A stretch of 64,000 nt of DNA, from contig NW_002060948.1 of the NCBI RefSeq assembly GCF_000150275.1, positions 73,066 to 137,065 of the forward strand, in the 5' to 3' direction. This document shows, in pieces, positions 40,137 through 53,700 of this stretch (its first letter is position 1; the number at the start of each line of letters is the position of its first letter). The notes under the pieces are model-generated. The model made no database searches. It saw only the letters and a list, made by a program, of their open reading frames with translations, and was not told the origin of the DNA. Source of the DNA: Trichoplax adhaerens (taxonomy: Eukaryota > Placozoa > Uniplacotomia > Trichoplacea > Trichoplacidae). The translations under genes were made by a program, and so were the position numbers.

Positions 40137-41834
40137 ATGGATCCTTTATCTGTTAGTCAAGAAATTCAGAAATCAGGTATTAACACCCAAAGGAATAATC
40201 GAATGCATCGTCAATGTGAAAAATTAAATTTGAAAGTTGCCAAGCAAAAGTGGGGAAGTCCGTATAATCAAAGTTTTCTTATCATCCAATGGGATACTTC
40301 TTGGCAGCCCGGGGAATTCGATTTTATAGCAGTATTTAATAAGATTCCAAAATCACCTTTTAATCATTTACCACGTCAGTACTATTGGATCAAGTACGCT
40401 AGAAATAATACCATTGTAACTGATGTTGTATATAGGCAAAATTTATATTACTATGTAGTCTACTATACCTATAAACGCAATCCTGCAAGTTTGCAAGGAT
40501 TTGGTTTTACTCCTGTGAAAGTCATATGGATTTATAATAATCTGACCAACTTGCCTGCCATGCAAGATGACTCTGGTTATGCAGCTCAGCCTCATCCTAG
40601 AATTAGTCCTCAAGATGTTAACATCAAAGAAAGTGTTATACAATTACAGGACAGCCAGAACTATACTAATCATTATCCTTTCTTGACAGCTTCTGGTCAG
40701 CACACATTAGACATTGGAATTGACTTAAGTTTAACGTTTAATTTAAACTGGTATCATCCTCATGATGTGGACAAGTGGGATTATGTTGCTATTTATAATC
40801 ATGATCCTAAGAATGATAGTGGTTACATTGCAAATCAGTGGTGTTGGGTAAGTGATTACAAAACTGGATTCTGTAATACAGGTGTTCAATTTGATCGCCA
40901 GCATCATTATTTTGCCGCCTACATTAGTTATGATTATCATGCCAAAAAATATGTTATTAAAGAGTCTATGAAATATCCCAATCATAGCCACTGGATGAGT
41001 GATTTAAAGAACTCCATTAGTAAAGTAAAACTAAGAGATCTAATCCTTCCTGGAACCCATGATTCTGCTTGTTATGATATGGTATTTTCTTTAGCGGATT
41101 CATGGACGCAAACCCAATCAGAAACGTTCGAGAATCAACTTTTAGATGGAATACGCTATTTTGATTTACGCACAGAATATAAGAAAGGCAGTAAGGATAA
41201 ATTTCGCTTCGTACATAATACGTGGCTAACTACTACTAGTGTACCAAATTTTCTGCAATCAGTAAAGACCTTTGTCTCTAAATATCAAGAAATTATAATA
41301 CTAGATTTTAATCACTTTTATTATTTCAATGCGAATATTCATGATGAATTAATTGAAGTAATCATGAAGCATATTGGCAATGATATGGCTCCCATAAGTT
41401 TCACACAAGATGTTATTATTGGCAAAATGTGGGATCAAAATAAGCGTATTATTGTAGCTTATGATGGTAAAAGTCAATCATTAAAGAATCGAAACAATAA
41501 GAAATTGTGGCCAGCCATTCGATCAGTATGGCCCAATGTAGATCATGTTCAAGATGCTAAGAAGAAACTTGATCAAGAAGTTGATCGTAATCATACCAGT
41601 CTATGGGTTCTACAGGGAATTCTAACGCCTCTATCAGAGTCAATAATACCTTTTAGCGTTCAACATTTAGCCAATACTATGAATTCAAATCTAAATACTT
41701 GGTTAGAGAACGATTGGCTGCATAAAAGTATCAACATAGTTATTTCAGATTTTTATCTAGGTAACAATGTAGTATCAATTGCAGTGCAAAGAAATCAAGC
41801 TAAAGACCGTGCTCTAAATGTAACAATTGGATAA
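40137..41834 (+). CDS. PI-PLC X-domain protein with two N-terminal beta-type domains
   Basis: Single-exon 565-aa frame. The C-terminal half (about 285-560) is a phosphatidylinositol-specific phospholipase C X domain of the PLCXD/bacterial-like class. It has WMSDL, LILPGTHDSACYDM (catalytic His307), GIRYFDLRTE, KFRFVHNTW (second His360) and IIILDFNHFYYF. There is no Y domain, C2 domain or EF hand. The N-terminal half carries two related modules (about 45-130 and 195-275), each with a W....D.(F/Y)(I/V)A(V/I)(F/Y)N..PK core, then QYYWI or QWCWV and a YY/FAAY strand, like SKICH-type beta-sandwiches. No signal peptide is visible from this ATG. The frame is open 12 nt upstream to a TAG that also forms a plausible splice acceptor (40122-40124). 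A spliced upstream exon is therefore possible, and the M1-derived exons just upstream fit it in phase. If it starts at ATG 40137, it is an intronless cytosolic PLCXD-like enzyme. Confidence 0.88.
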   Translation: MDPLSVSQEIQKSGINTQRNNRMHRQCEKLNLKVAKQKWGSPYNQSFLIIQWDTSWQPGEFDFIAVFNKIPKSPFNHLPRQYYWIKYARNNTIVTDVVYRQNLYYYVVYYTYKRNPASLQGFGFTPVKVIWIYNNLTNLPAMQDDSGYAAQPHPRISPQDVNIKESVIQLQDSQNYTNHYPFLTASGQHTLDIGIDLSLTFNLNWYHPHDVDKWDYVAIYNHDPKNDSGYIANQWCWVSDYKTGFCNTGVQFDRQHHYFAAYISYDYHAKKYVIKESMKYPNHSHWMSDLKNSISKVKLRDLILPGTHDSACYDMVFSLADSWTQTQSETFENQLLDGIRYFDLRTEYKKGSKDKFRFVHNTWLTTTSVPNFLQSVKTFVSKYQEIIILDFNHFYYFNANIHDELIEVIMKHIGNDMAPISFTQDVIIGKMWDQNKRIIVAYDGKSQSLKNRNNKKLWPAIRSVWPNVDHVQDAKKKLDQEVDRNHTSLWVLQGILTPLSESIIPFSVQHLANTMNSNLNTWLENDWLHKSINIVISDFYLGNNVVSIAVQRNQAKDRALNVTIG

Positions 41835-44738
41835 AGATTATTTATAATCTGATCGTTGACTACATTTTATTCTTGTAGGATCCTCTAATGTTTATTTTAA
41901 GACTAAAAAGTATATATACGCATGTAGCTATCGAACTGCTAACTGATAAGGTCGTATAGCAGACTATAAATAGAAAATAATGAAAATATCATATCTGTGA
42001 AACTACTGTACAGTACTGCCCTACAGTGTACTTGCAAATGTTCACATTAAAATTAGTTCATAGAACTACCATTCCTAAGTACATTAAATTACTAAATTAC
42101 TATTCCATCATCATGAGAGTTCTTAACGTTAAAATGTTTGTCATTTATATTGATTTCCGTACTATAAAATTTTTATTGTAAGACATGCCATTAATATTAT
42201 CAATGGTCGATATAAACAGTTTCTTGGATTAGAATTTGAGATGAATCATACATTACTCAACAATCGCCTATTTAAGGTGTTTAAGCGTTTACATTTAATA
42301 GGATACAGATTTTAAAAAGCAGTTCAAACCTGTTTTCAAATTCGATTATACGCATATTTCGTTAGAAAATGAATAAACTAATAGAAGAAGTAAGATACTC
42401 GTGTTAGATAAGATAGATATGTTTTGAATAAGTCTCTCACTTCAGTGATAATTTTATGCTTTTTGTTGAACTATGATGGCAGGACAAGTTGACCAAAGTC
42501 ACTTTTTAAACTTTGTCACTTCTGTAATAAAATTTAAGGGATTCTTTGAAGTATTTGATTACTCAAAATAAAATTTCACTACAAGATTTGATGTATATTA
42601 ATTAATACTGAACCCATACCAAGTCCAGAGTAGTACAATTTTCATTTTAATGAGAAATATAGAAAGTTGTTGTAATATAACTGAAAGCGATACAGAGATG
42701 GCCAATCTTTCATATCTGCAGTAGTTTAAGGCGTTCAAAAGGTGTACTTGGCCATAGCTTTAATGACTTTCATATACGCGTATTGTAAATTACAGTTTTT
42801 GTACTTCATCCTGGTAAAATTGAATTTGTAAATATTGTTTTGTGCATTTGAATGATAAGCAATGATATGCATAACACACTATGACTTTAAAGGCTCAGTA
42901 ATTATAGAATTTAAATAGAAGTTTGTATCGTTATGCCTTTTTCAGTGAACGTAATAATTTACTGAATTGATCGGCAAATGGTGGCATATAATAGTAATAA
43001 TAAATTATACCGCAGTAATTATGGGATCCTAATACGCAAATTATATCCAATCATTTCCTCTTATATAAGCCTAATAGAAGGCTTATATTATTATTAAAAT
43101 TTAAATATTTTAAACCATTTCAAATGCATACTATACGTTTAAGCTGTAATCAGTGTCCAGAATAAAACAGGCCAGAATAGCTTTTGTATTATGAAGCATT
43201 TCTCTGTCAGTTAAGTAAAGAAAAATTTAAAATAAATATGCTTATTAAATTGTAACTCAGCATTTTACTTGAATTAAAGTCCTTCGAAAATTTCCTTAGG
43301 AATCTAATTGTGCTAATACAGCATAACGTGAATAAGATGAATGTAAAATAAGTTTAACCTATACGTGTAGCCTAAGGGATGATATGATATGATTTATGGG
43401 CGGGTGAAATGCAGCATAGTTGATAACTTATTTAGGTATTTCTATATCTTTGCGTTTTAATTAATCATGGTTGTAGAAAAACGACATATACTAAATAGGA
43501 TTTGCAATAGTGATAATTAGGCTAATCTTTGCTTCTGATTCATTCATCTATCTTAGAGTGGCCAATTTCCGGGTTTGTACTTTATAGTTTTTATTTAATC
43601 ATGTAGTAACGTTAATTTTACTCTGACTAACGAGTTTACTTGCAATAATGTCTTATTGAATTTTGCCAGGCATTAATACGTTTGTTGTAAATAGCCTACG
43701 CCTATGTACGCTATAGATTGTGCTAGGTGATGTTGCGAAAGGGATGAAAAGGTGAGTGCGAAAGAAAAATATAGCTAGAGGGAAGATATCATATGACCTG
43801 TAAGTGGGAGCAACTTAGCGAGTGGGCTTTCTTAGAAATTATTGTAATAGCAGAATAGTTATAGTGCTATTCAAGCTACTAATTCACGACAATGGTACTG
43901 TTCAGTCATTTATTGGCAGTTTTATTGCATAACTGATTTTATAATGATTACTTTCAACATTTTATCACGTACCATGATTATAGAAAGCATTCAATGGAAC
44001 GCCGAAAAAGGCATCTTATTGTAATATACTTGGTAAGATCATTAATTGATTTATAAACTGATACAAATAGGTAATTATTACTTTGGTCTATTATTTATAT
44101 CATATATTGGCAATATGCTTGCGCTTATCAGTTTGGAGTCATGGATGTTACCTTTTATATATGATATAAATTATATGCTATTCCATATAATGATATTGAT
44201 TGACCAAGTAATCCTACTATAGACTTAAGGTTACGCATATTTGATTAAAACTTTTTATTGTAAGGATTTATTACAAGTACATTTTTTATTGGCGGCTACA
44301 TCAATTACAGAAGTGCTGAAATAGATTTTAAGTCTGATAATTTACCAATAGTTATCAGTATTGTCTTGGTTATACAATATAGCGGTTTATATATTATACT
44401 CGGCGTTTCCATTGCCTAGAAGGGTTCTATTTTCCTTTGATTATCGTCGACTCAATGTGGTCGTGCAATGATTATAACGGCAAGATAGTAACAATCGGAT
44501 GCAATAAGAGTCTTACGATATTAATTAACTTTGAATAATTATCGGATGATTTTATTGCATAATCAAACGATTTCTGGGCGTGGAACTAATGTTATGTAAA
44601 TGATGTCAAAAGATTGATACAAGATACACATAAAATAGGTAAAGGTTGATCTTGTGGCGATTAACCTGCCATAAAGCATCGTTTGCTACCACGAGCGGAT
44701 TGTACCTGAGGAGGTAGTAGTAACGATCGCAAAACAAC
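41835..44738. other. Spacer between PLC gene and aminopeptidase copy B
   Basis: 2.9 kb of AT-rich DNA with no supported gene. A small TACTGTACAGTACTG palindrome occurs near 42005. I could not recognise any of the missing aminopeptidase exons (3, 4, 6-20) here. Confidence 0.5.
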
Positions 44739-47700
44739 ATGTCGGAAAAACAAGTTCCAGATGTTCAATACAAGGGTAATGGAGAGCAGAAAGGCTTCTT
44801 CGTCAGCTATACTCAATTGGCTATTGCGGTAGTTGTTGTTATCGCAATTACTGTTGCAGTTGGCTTGATTGCAGGATTAACTGGCAATGCAGGAAGCGGT
44901 AGTCAAGCATCAACAGGTGGAACCACTGTTGCAACAACGATGGCTACCACTAAAGCCGCCGCTACGACAAAAGCAACCGTAGCTAGCACTACCAAAGGCC
45001 CAACTGTTAAGCCGACAACCCCAGCACCGCCAAAATATCCTGCTTTGGCTAAAGCTCGTTTACCCACAGATATTAAACCATCCGAATATTATTTTGAGTT
45101 AGACGTCGATATGACTACTTTATCATATACTGGCATCAATGTTATCAACTTTACTGTTGTTAATCCAACCAACATAATTGTCGTCCACATCGATGGTATT
45201 ACTGTGACAGGGACTCCACAAGTTAGTACCGATCGCTACTTTAGTACTGGATTGCAGAATGTTATTGATCAAGGCAGCTACGCCAAAAACAACTATTACT
45301 ACACCGTCCTTCAGAGTAACCTGCAGGCTGGTGGCGTATATTATGTTCGGTATACCTATAACGCAAAATTATCTAGCGATCGTAGTGGATTTTACAAGTA
45401 TCAGTACACTAGAGCTTCGGATCGTGCAACTGTGTAAGTATAAAAACTAAAACGATAATGATTCAAATCAACCACTACTATAAGCTATATTTTAAGAGAT
45501 AATTTACTCAATTATAAGAACAAATGGAGAGGGAGTTAAACTAGCTAGGAAACATAATATCCTACAGGAGAGAATATAACAATTCTTGCTACGAAGATTA
45601 CTCTACAGACCCCCCTACTATTAACTTGTAAACACTTTATTGATGCTAATTTGTGACGGTAAAGTGATCATACCAGCACACAATATCATTTAAGCTCCCT
45701 ACTGATTTGATTTATAGTGAAAATGACAGTCTTGAATAATATCATCTTTAGCTATTGATAGAAAATTTTTTAGCAACGCTAGATAAGGCGCGTATCGATG
45801 CATGTAAAATCTGGTCACAAATTATGAATTTTAATATAGGCAAATCTAGTTCTTGATAGGTGATTGATGAATACTGCATGTCAAATCATGGTAGCTACTT
45901 TACAAATATAGAATGAAAAAACTATTGTTATCACAGGTCTTTTACAGAATAATAGAGATTAAGGAGCGTCGTAACTGCTATGGCTAGGCAAAAAAGTTAG
46001 CAAGGAATAAATGCATACATGTACGAGTATGCCCTTATAGTAGGGTCAGTGAATGGAATAAGTTAGTATTTTAGATTACCTTTTAAAACAGCAACTGTTA
46101 CGGATAAATTATACTATCGAAAAATCAAATTGGAAAGTATTGAAGTAATTTTGGATGATACGAGAACTGAAGAAGATTGCATAATTTTTATCATATTTAT
46201 ATCCCACTGTTCCAATCACTTCAACAGATATTTATGATATCAAAATAGTTTGACTAAAAATTCTCGATAACGCATGTTCATGCCCCTCTCTTATCTTAGC
46301 ATACCACGATTGAAATGGCTATGCTAGTTTAAAGTTTTAAGTTGAAGTATCTGTTAACTATTTTTTGCAAACAGTGTAGTATTAAGCTAAAAATTGGCTA
46401 TTATAAATTATAAATTAATGCAATAGTATTCCGATATGATAGTGACTAGCTTAGCATCGTCATTATCTACTAGTGCTACATAATTAGTCACATGATAAAA
46501 TTAGCATTCCTTAAAAAAGTTTTCAAAATATTACGGTAACATTTACCATAACTTCGATTAATAGCTAACATCGCTGACGTCAGGGCGACTCGAGGATACT
46601 CCTTGTCTTATTATCTTTAAAACCTCTTTGTACACCGCGATATAATAGTTTGGGAAAAAATAGCCTATGGACAGATAAATGCGCTTCAGTACGTGCATAT
46701 ACTTTTACATTACAGTATACCCACGTATTTAGATATCATATCCGACTGCCCTGGAATATAGGAAAGAGATTATTAAGTTACGGAAGTATATAGAATGCTT
46801 GCTTACAGAAATTATTATGTAATATAAAATTTCCATTGGATTTACATACGATCTCAAATATCTTGCTAATTGTTAATATTAAACTTTACGAATTAAATTG
46901 GACGAAGGAATGCTTTTGAAGTAATGGGATATAATAACTAGATCGATCACTGTTGACCGTTATCTTTATTAGCATGATAATAGTGATTGGTACATGAAGT
47001 CTCTGTGATATCTTTATTATATTAATATTTTTCTTATATCAAATTATTGTATTGACCGTTACAGTTTATCGCATTGTCATTAATATCGGATGATTCAATG
47101 TTCGTATGACCACATTATTTGTGCAAAACGTTTTATTTTCAACCAACGTTAAGAGCTATAATTTCCACGCCTTCTATTGTAAACTAAGTTTACTAAACGG
47201 TGACCTATACTTATTTCCTAGTCTTATTTCCGTTAATAGAAACACTATGATTACCCTTATAATTGAGATGAAAAAATAAAAGGGGCAAAATAGCAAAGAA
47301 CCTACGACGATCATTTCCCGTAAATGAAAAAAATAAAAATATCTCAATTTGAAATTGAGATGTGTAATATCTTAAGAAAAAAGAAAGCTATAACTATCTA
47401 TACTTTTCCTGATATTTATCGACCCTAACTTGCCGGTATTGATGTTAATATGTATTGAAATGATAGTAAAACTGGTAGTATTAACTACCTTCCTTAGCGG
47501 GTTTGACATCACATGTAATAAGTTAAACAACTTGCTTTTGGGTGGGATCGCAATGTCATTATTCCATAATTTAACTTTTCTACGTCTACCTTTATGCAAA
47601 CAAATTTACGCTCACTGTTCAAATGTTGCTACTGATAGTGCGTGGATGATTTCCTAAAATAAACATACATAGTTCCTTCAGGTTATACGTATCATGATGA

Positions 47701-50700
47701 TTTGATCAATACACACATCATTGAATACTTATTATAGCTAAAGGGCAAATTTAATATCAGCACGATATGCAATCGATATGGATAAACGTGACATTGTCAC
47801 AGTTTTTTAATGTTGTCAAGAATAAAATAACCTTACTTTTATAAGGAAAATGATCAAAAACATAAAATTCGATATATAGTGGCTAGCAGTTCTTGAAGAT
47901 TGATTTTCGAGCTGTCCTAGTATAAAATATAGATATTGATGAAATTACTCGCAGTTTATCAGTGCCTAGGAAAAAGTGTTTCTAATCCGTCAATGTTTTG
48001 GTACACAAAATACTAAAAAGTACCGATATTGAAACTAAAAGAGCCGTTATATCGTAGTTGAGTTCAGCTACATACACAAGAAAAATCAAAATTTTAATTA
48101 CTGCAATTAACTATCAAAAGAAAATGTTATTAAATATAATTATAGACAGACTACAATATCTAACAACAGTTTCTACATAATAAAAAGAGATATGGAATAA
48201 AATCACCATAAATTTGGGGGCATAAATCTTTAATGTTTACTAAAATTATTGCCAACTTCAAGAAACGGTGAATGAAATCCTTGAAATTGTAAAGATGCTT
48301 AAAGGCGCTATCAGTGAACGCCAAAATAATAGTTATGGCCAATTTTAGAAAGTTGTCTGAAACATTTACTTGGTAGAACTGTCAGTGATGTAATGATTCG
48401 ATAATTTTTCCTTTCCTTAGTTATTCTCTTAGTCATGTACAAAGTGAAAGAGTTTTTGTATCATATCACCAAATTCAAGACAATATGTCTCCGTAACACT
48501 TGTAATTCTTATTTAATAATCGATTTGTATGAGCCTGTTGTTATACCGCTTACAATATAGATAAATTGTAAAAATAATAATATCTTGATAATTTGCATGA
48601 TAGATGGGCTGCAGCAAGTCAATTAGAAGATTTCTACGCAAGAAGAGTTCTTCCATGCTTTGATGAACCCGCAATGAAAGCAACCTTCCAGGCTAATATC
48701 ACGGTACCCAGCAACTACAGTGCCTTATGGAATACCATGAGAACTGGTGTAACTATGATGGGCGATAAGAAGCGCTTTGAATTTTCTAGTAAGTGTTCTA
48801 TAACAGTCATATTATGATCAATTGTCGTAATCATTTGATAGTCCTGAAATGAAAGATTTTCTGATTTTGGGCTAACTAAATTACTTCGTTCTACTTTACG
48901 GTAATTTAGTCTGCTTTGTTAACTGTATGCGTATATCTATTATTTAGCCAAAACTCCAGTCATGTCCACATACTTAATGGCATTTACTGTTGATGATTTC
49001 GTTAACGTCAATGGTACAACTAATCGTAATACAATGGTAAATAGATATTTAATTTGAGATAGAATCCTCTTTATGATATATTATATATATTATAGTCATG
49101 TCCTTTCATAATTTTCAATTCAAACATAACAGTTTATTCTTTTTCTGTAGGTTCGCGTATTTTCTCGTCCTGGTATAAAACAATATAGCAATTATGCCCT
49201 TGGAGCTGCTATTAACATTACAGAATATTTTGAGAGTCTTTTTGGCCTAAATTACCAAATGGGCAAACAAGGTAATGGCCTTGATTCTATCAAGAATTTA
49301 ATTTAATTTAATTACTATATTACGACTAATGTAGACAGCTGCAGTAAAATTGCCCAAAAATTTGACGAATCTTATTCCATTATATTATTGATAAAACCCT
49401 ATAGATCATGTCGCAGTTCCTGTTTTTGCTGCCGGTGCTATGGAAAATTGGGGTCTTATTTTATACCGTGAGGAATTATTAAGCTACGATCCCTACTACA
49501 TTAACTCCAACGGTCTAGAATCGATTGTTACCGTCATTTCTCACGAATTGGCTCATATGGTAAGTCCATCCAAAACTGACCTGTCAAAATGTACTTTGAA
49601 TTTATTTATTTGGCTATATCCTTACATTGATAATCTATCATTCATTTAGTGGTTTGGTAACTTGGCTACTTTACAATGGTGGAATCATTTGTGGTTAAAT
49701 GAAGCCTTTGCCAACTTTTTCCAGAATTTTGGTGCTGCTCCTTATGAACCAGGCCTGTTCTTAGTAAGTCTATAAGATTTGCACACATTTATTGGCTAGA
49801 ATTGTATCAATGGCCACGATTAATTTATTGCTATCTGTAATCGTTATTATTAGATGCAGCAATTTGTTCTGGATAGCGTACAGAGCGGTTTGTCAACTGA
49901 TTCCTCTCCAACCTCTCATCCAATTGTTCCACCTTCCGCATATGGTCCGTTCTTTGATAGAATCACTTATCAGAAGGTATTACTAGCGATAATAAAGTGT
50001 TATAAGCTAAATTTTAAAATTTCATTGATAAAGGCGCAATAAGGAATATCATACTATTCGTCTTATTTCGATCTGTTAGCTTAAAAAATCTCTTCCATTT
50101 ATTACAATTATAGGGAGGTTCTGTTTTACGTATGTTCCGCGATTATCTTGGTCATGATAACTTTTTCACCGGATTAAGGGTATGCAAATTTAGATTACGT
50201 ATATTAGCTATAATTATTTATAATACCGCACTCTTCTCTTAGTAAGGTATTTCATTCATTGTTGTATAGCAAATCATTTTCATTTCAAGACTACCTGACG
50301 ATTAGCTGTTATTACGATTACATTAATACGAAATAGGGTGATATATTGCGGAGAATTTTAAGGAATTAATAACAATGATGATGACTGATTTGGTGTCATC
50401 TTATAACGATAATTTAATAGTCTGTGAAAATATTTATTTCTGTGGCTACGATTGTATCAGTTAAAAGCTTGTAGAAAGGTCAACGGAAACTTTCAATAAG
50501 GAGTTTGGCTAATAATACTGATTAATGCAGTGATTTCGAAAATCTAGAATCATTACTTAACTTTCCCTATTTGCAATGATATTTGTCCCTTTGATTGTCG
50601 GTACATTGTTAAAAAATGTGGATGATCCCACGTTGCATTAGGAATTTTGATGAATAATCGGTATAGCGACGACAAGCTCAATGTTCCTAAAACACTTAAT

Positions 50701-53700
50701 TAGCTGGGAAAGATATTCTGTAATCTATAAATCAGTTGCTTAGTTTGCGTGTGCAAGCTAGTTGTGAAGTAACATAGTTTCACGGAAGATAACAATTTTT
50801 ATTCTATTCACTAGGGCTATTTGAACGATTACTCGTACAGTAATGCCGATACCGTACAACTGTTTGCCTCATTGACTAAAGTAAGTGAGCATAACTTTAA
50901 TTGTAATTTTGCGTCTATAAATGAAAGATAAAGATGATAGTCATAAGTTGCTGCTACACTTATGGCTCATAAACACTAGCAATGAAATCAATATAAAAAC
51001 TTTCATCTATAATACAATATCTACGATGATTAATGCAATATCTGTTTCACTCAATATTAATTTAGGCTGTTGCTCAAAATCCATTTAATATCAGCGAATT
51101 TTTGGGCCCATGGGTTTACCAGATGGGTTACCCAGTGGTTAATGTAACTCGAGATACACAGAACAATCAAGGTGTTATGACTCAACAAAGGTAACGTGTA
51201 GTTCTTGAACTATCTATATTCTATAATGTTGATAAGAATATGATTTACTAATATGATGATATCATTCCTGAAGCAATCTTGTCCGTTAAAATAATTCTGT
51301 TATGGTTATAGTAATCTGCCTTTACTGAAAGTATTTTATAATAGCTTAGTTCAAATTTAAAAAATTTTCCTCTTCTAAAATCATTTGCATCGATTCATAA
51401 CAGATATCTTAATAACAAGGACGCAAATCCAAGTCAGGAAGGAACTGGATCTCCATATGTGTCACCATACCAGTAAGTAATAATTATCTGCTATATCTGT
51501 AAATTGTAGGACATTTTCATAGAGTTAATCCTAGGGATATAGTAAATTATTTAAAAAGCAATTATAATCTTCTTGAGTTTGTGCGATCTCAATCTAATTT
51601 CATAAGGAATTTCCAATTAGGAAGAAATAGATAACACTAATATATTAATTGATTTTTGATATGAAGCATCTGAAATCTATTTATGATAAAAATTAATTCA
51701 TATTATTGATAATTATTTCCCTTGACAGATACAAATGGACAATCCCAGTAAACTATTATGATCAAGCATCATCTAATGTCAGACGAGTTGTCTTTGGAAT
51801 GAATGATGGTAAAGCCTATATACTGAACAGTTCTATTGAGGAAGTAAACTGTTCATAGATCAACATTTCTAACATTGGTATTTGATTATATAGCTCAAGC
51901 TGTTGTTCCTTGGCCTGCAAATAGCTGGATCAAATTGAATGCTAACCAAATGGGATTCTATCGTGTTATGTATCCAATCGATAACTGGAATCGTCTAGCT
52001 ACTGCTTTGCAAAGTAATCTAAATGTAAGTGCAGTAATTAATAAACTAAAATTTTAATGGCCAATATTATATTCGTATAATGACAGCTTCGTTTATGCCC
52101 CCGAAATCGAAAAATATTATATCCTAGCATATTAATCTCCTGTAATCGTATCTCTTTCTAAAATAATTATAGGTGTTGCTGAATACAGACAGAGCTAATC
52201 TGTTAGATGATGCTTTCACTTTTGCTTTGTACGTATAACTTATCAACAGCCTTGAAAATGCACGATTTTCATAATCTTAAAGAGTACGCTTTAAATATCA
52301 TAATTACTAACATTATGTATCTTCCAACCCGATTCTATTAGGACTAAGCGCCTCGATATTACTGTACCTTTAAGTCTTACCAAGTATATGTCAAATGAGG
52401 TCGACCATCTGCCATGGACCGTTGTTTCCAATAACTTTTTCAACTTTCGGTTACGACTTTCCAACAGACAGTCTTTCCAACATTTTGTGGTAGGTTTTCC
52501 AATGAATATTGTGATAGCAGTAAAATGTTAGATGTATTTTATTGTTAGTATATTTTCCTATAGAATAAAAAGTGATTGATATTAGCAATAAATTTATAAG
52601 CTTAGCTATCGGATATTTATTTAAATTATGAGTCTGCTTATTGCTTTTACTTATTAAGCTTGCGATAGAATTCAGTTACAGGACGTAGTATAATTATGAG
52701 AACATAGTTTGCCATGGTTATAGTTACATGTAGATTTAATTGACTTATATTGTTGATCACTTGTAAGCTGGGCTGAAATCTGAATTAGAATGGCGCTGCT
52801 ACATTAACTCACGAAGGATGTTAGGAGTAATCAATTGTAGATATCAGACATTAGTATTAACTTTGTATGATGCCAGACATGTATATGATATTGTAATGAT
52901 CTACTAATGTTAAAAGATTAATGGTTATATTCTATTGTGATACTTTTTATAACAGAAATATAATTTAAAGATCTCTGGTCCTCCAGCCGATAGACTCCAA
53001 TTTTTGGATACCGGAGGCTTCATGGAAAAGTAAGTATGAAAATAAGGAGGAGATATGTAGCAGATATTCCTAGTTAACTTTTACAAGTGTTGTCAAATTA
53101 CTAATATAATCATCGTTGCCAACAAGCTTCTTTTGCATTAACCCAATTAATATTTATTATCACTTCATTTAGGAGCGCTCGATACACAGTTTTGAACACT
53201 GCCTGTGGTGCTGGTTATGTTCCATGCATTAATAATGCTAGCGCTATATTAGCAAAATACATGATGAATAAAGTGGCTAACAAGTTAGTTCTATTTCTTT
53301 TCATTTCTTTTTAATTACATATGCAATATACCCATATGCACTAATTTACCCGAAGATCAATAGTATTTGATACTTTGATTACTTTGTAAGATGTATTAGA
53401 GATACACCTATAAGATGAGATCTGTGATTTTTAAATCAGTTTACTTCTAATCGTATAGTGTTCCAGCCACATACAGAACCATCGTCTTTAGATATGGTAT
53501 TGCCTATGGTGGTGTTGCAGAATGGGATGCTCTCTATAATGAGATGAGACAATCATTGGATATTACTGATAGAGGACGAATCTTAAATGCCTTATCCTAT
53601 GCTCGTCAACCATGGATTTTGAGAAGGTCAATAATCAAATCCTGCTATCTAAACCGTTCTAATTTTAATCAATTTACAATATCCTTTCACGATGGCATTT

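Noticed and set aside
47372-47657. Overlapping 75-codon ORFs on both strands in copy B intron 1
   Set aside because: No homology, and they lie in the long first intron of copy B; no splice or promoter support.
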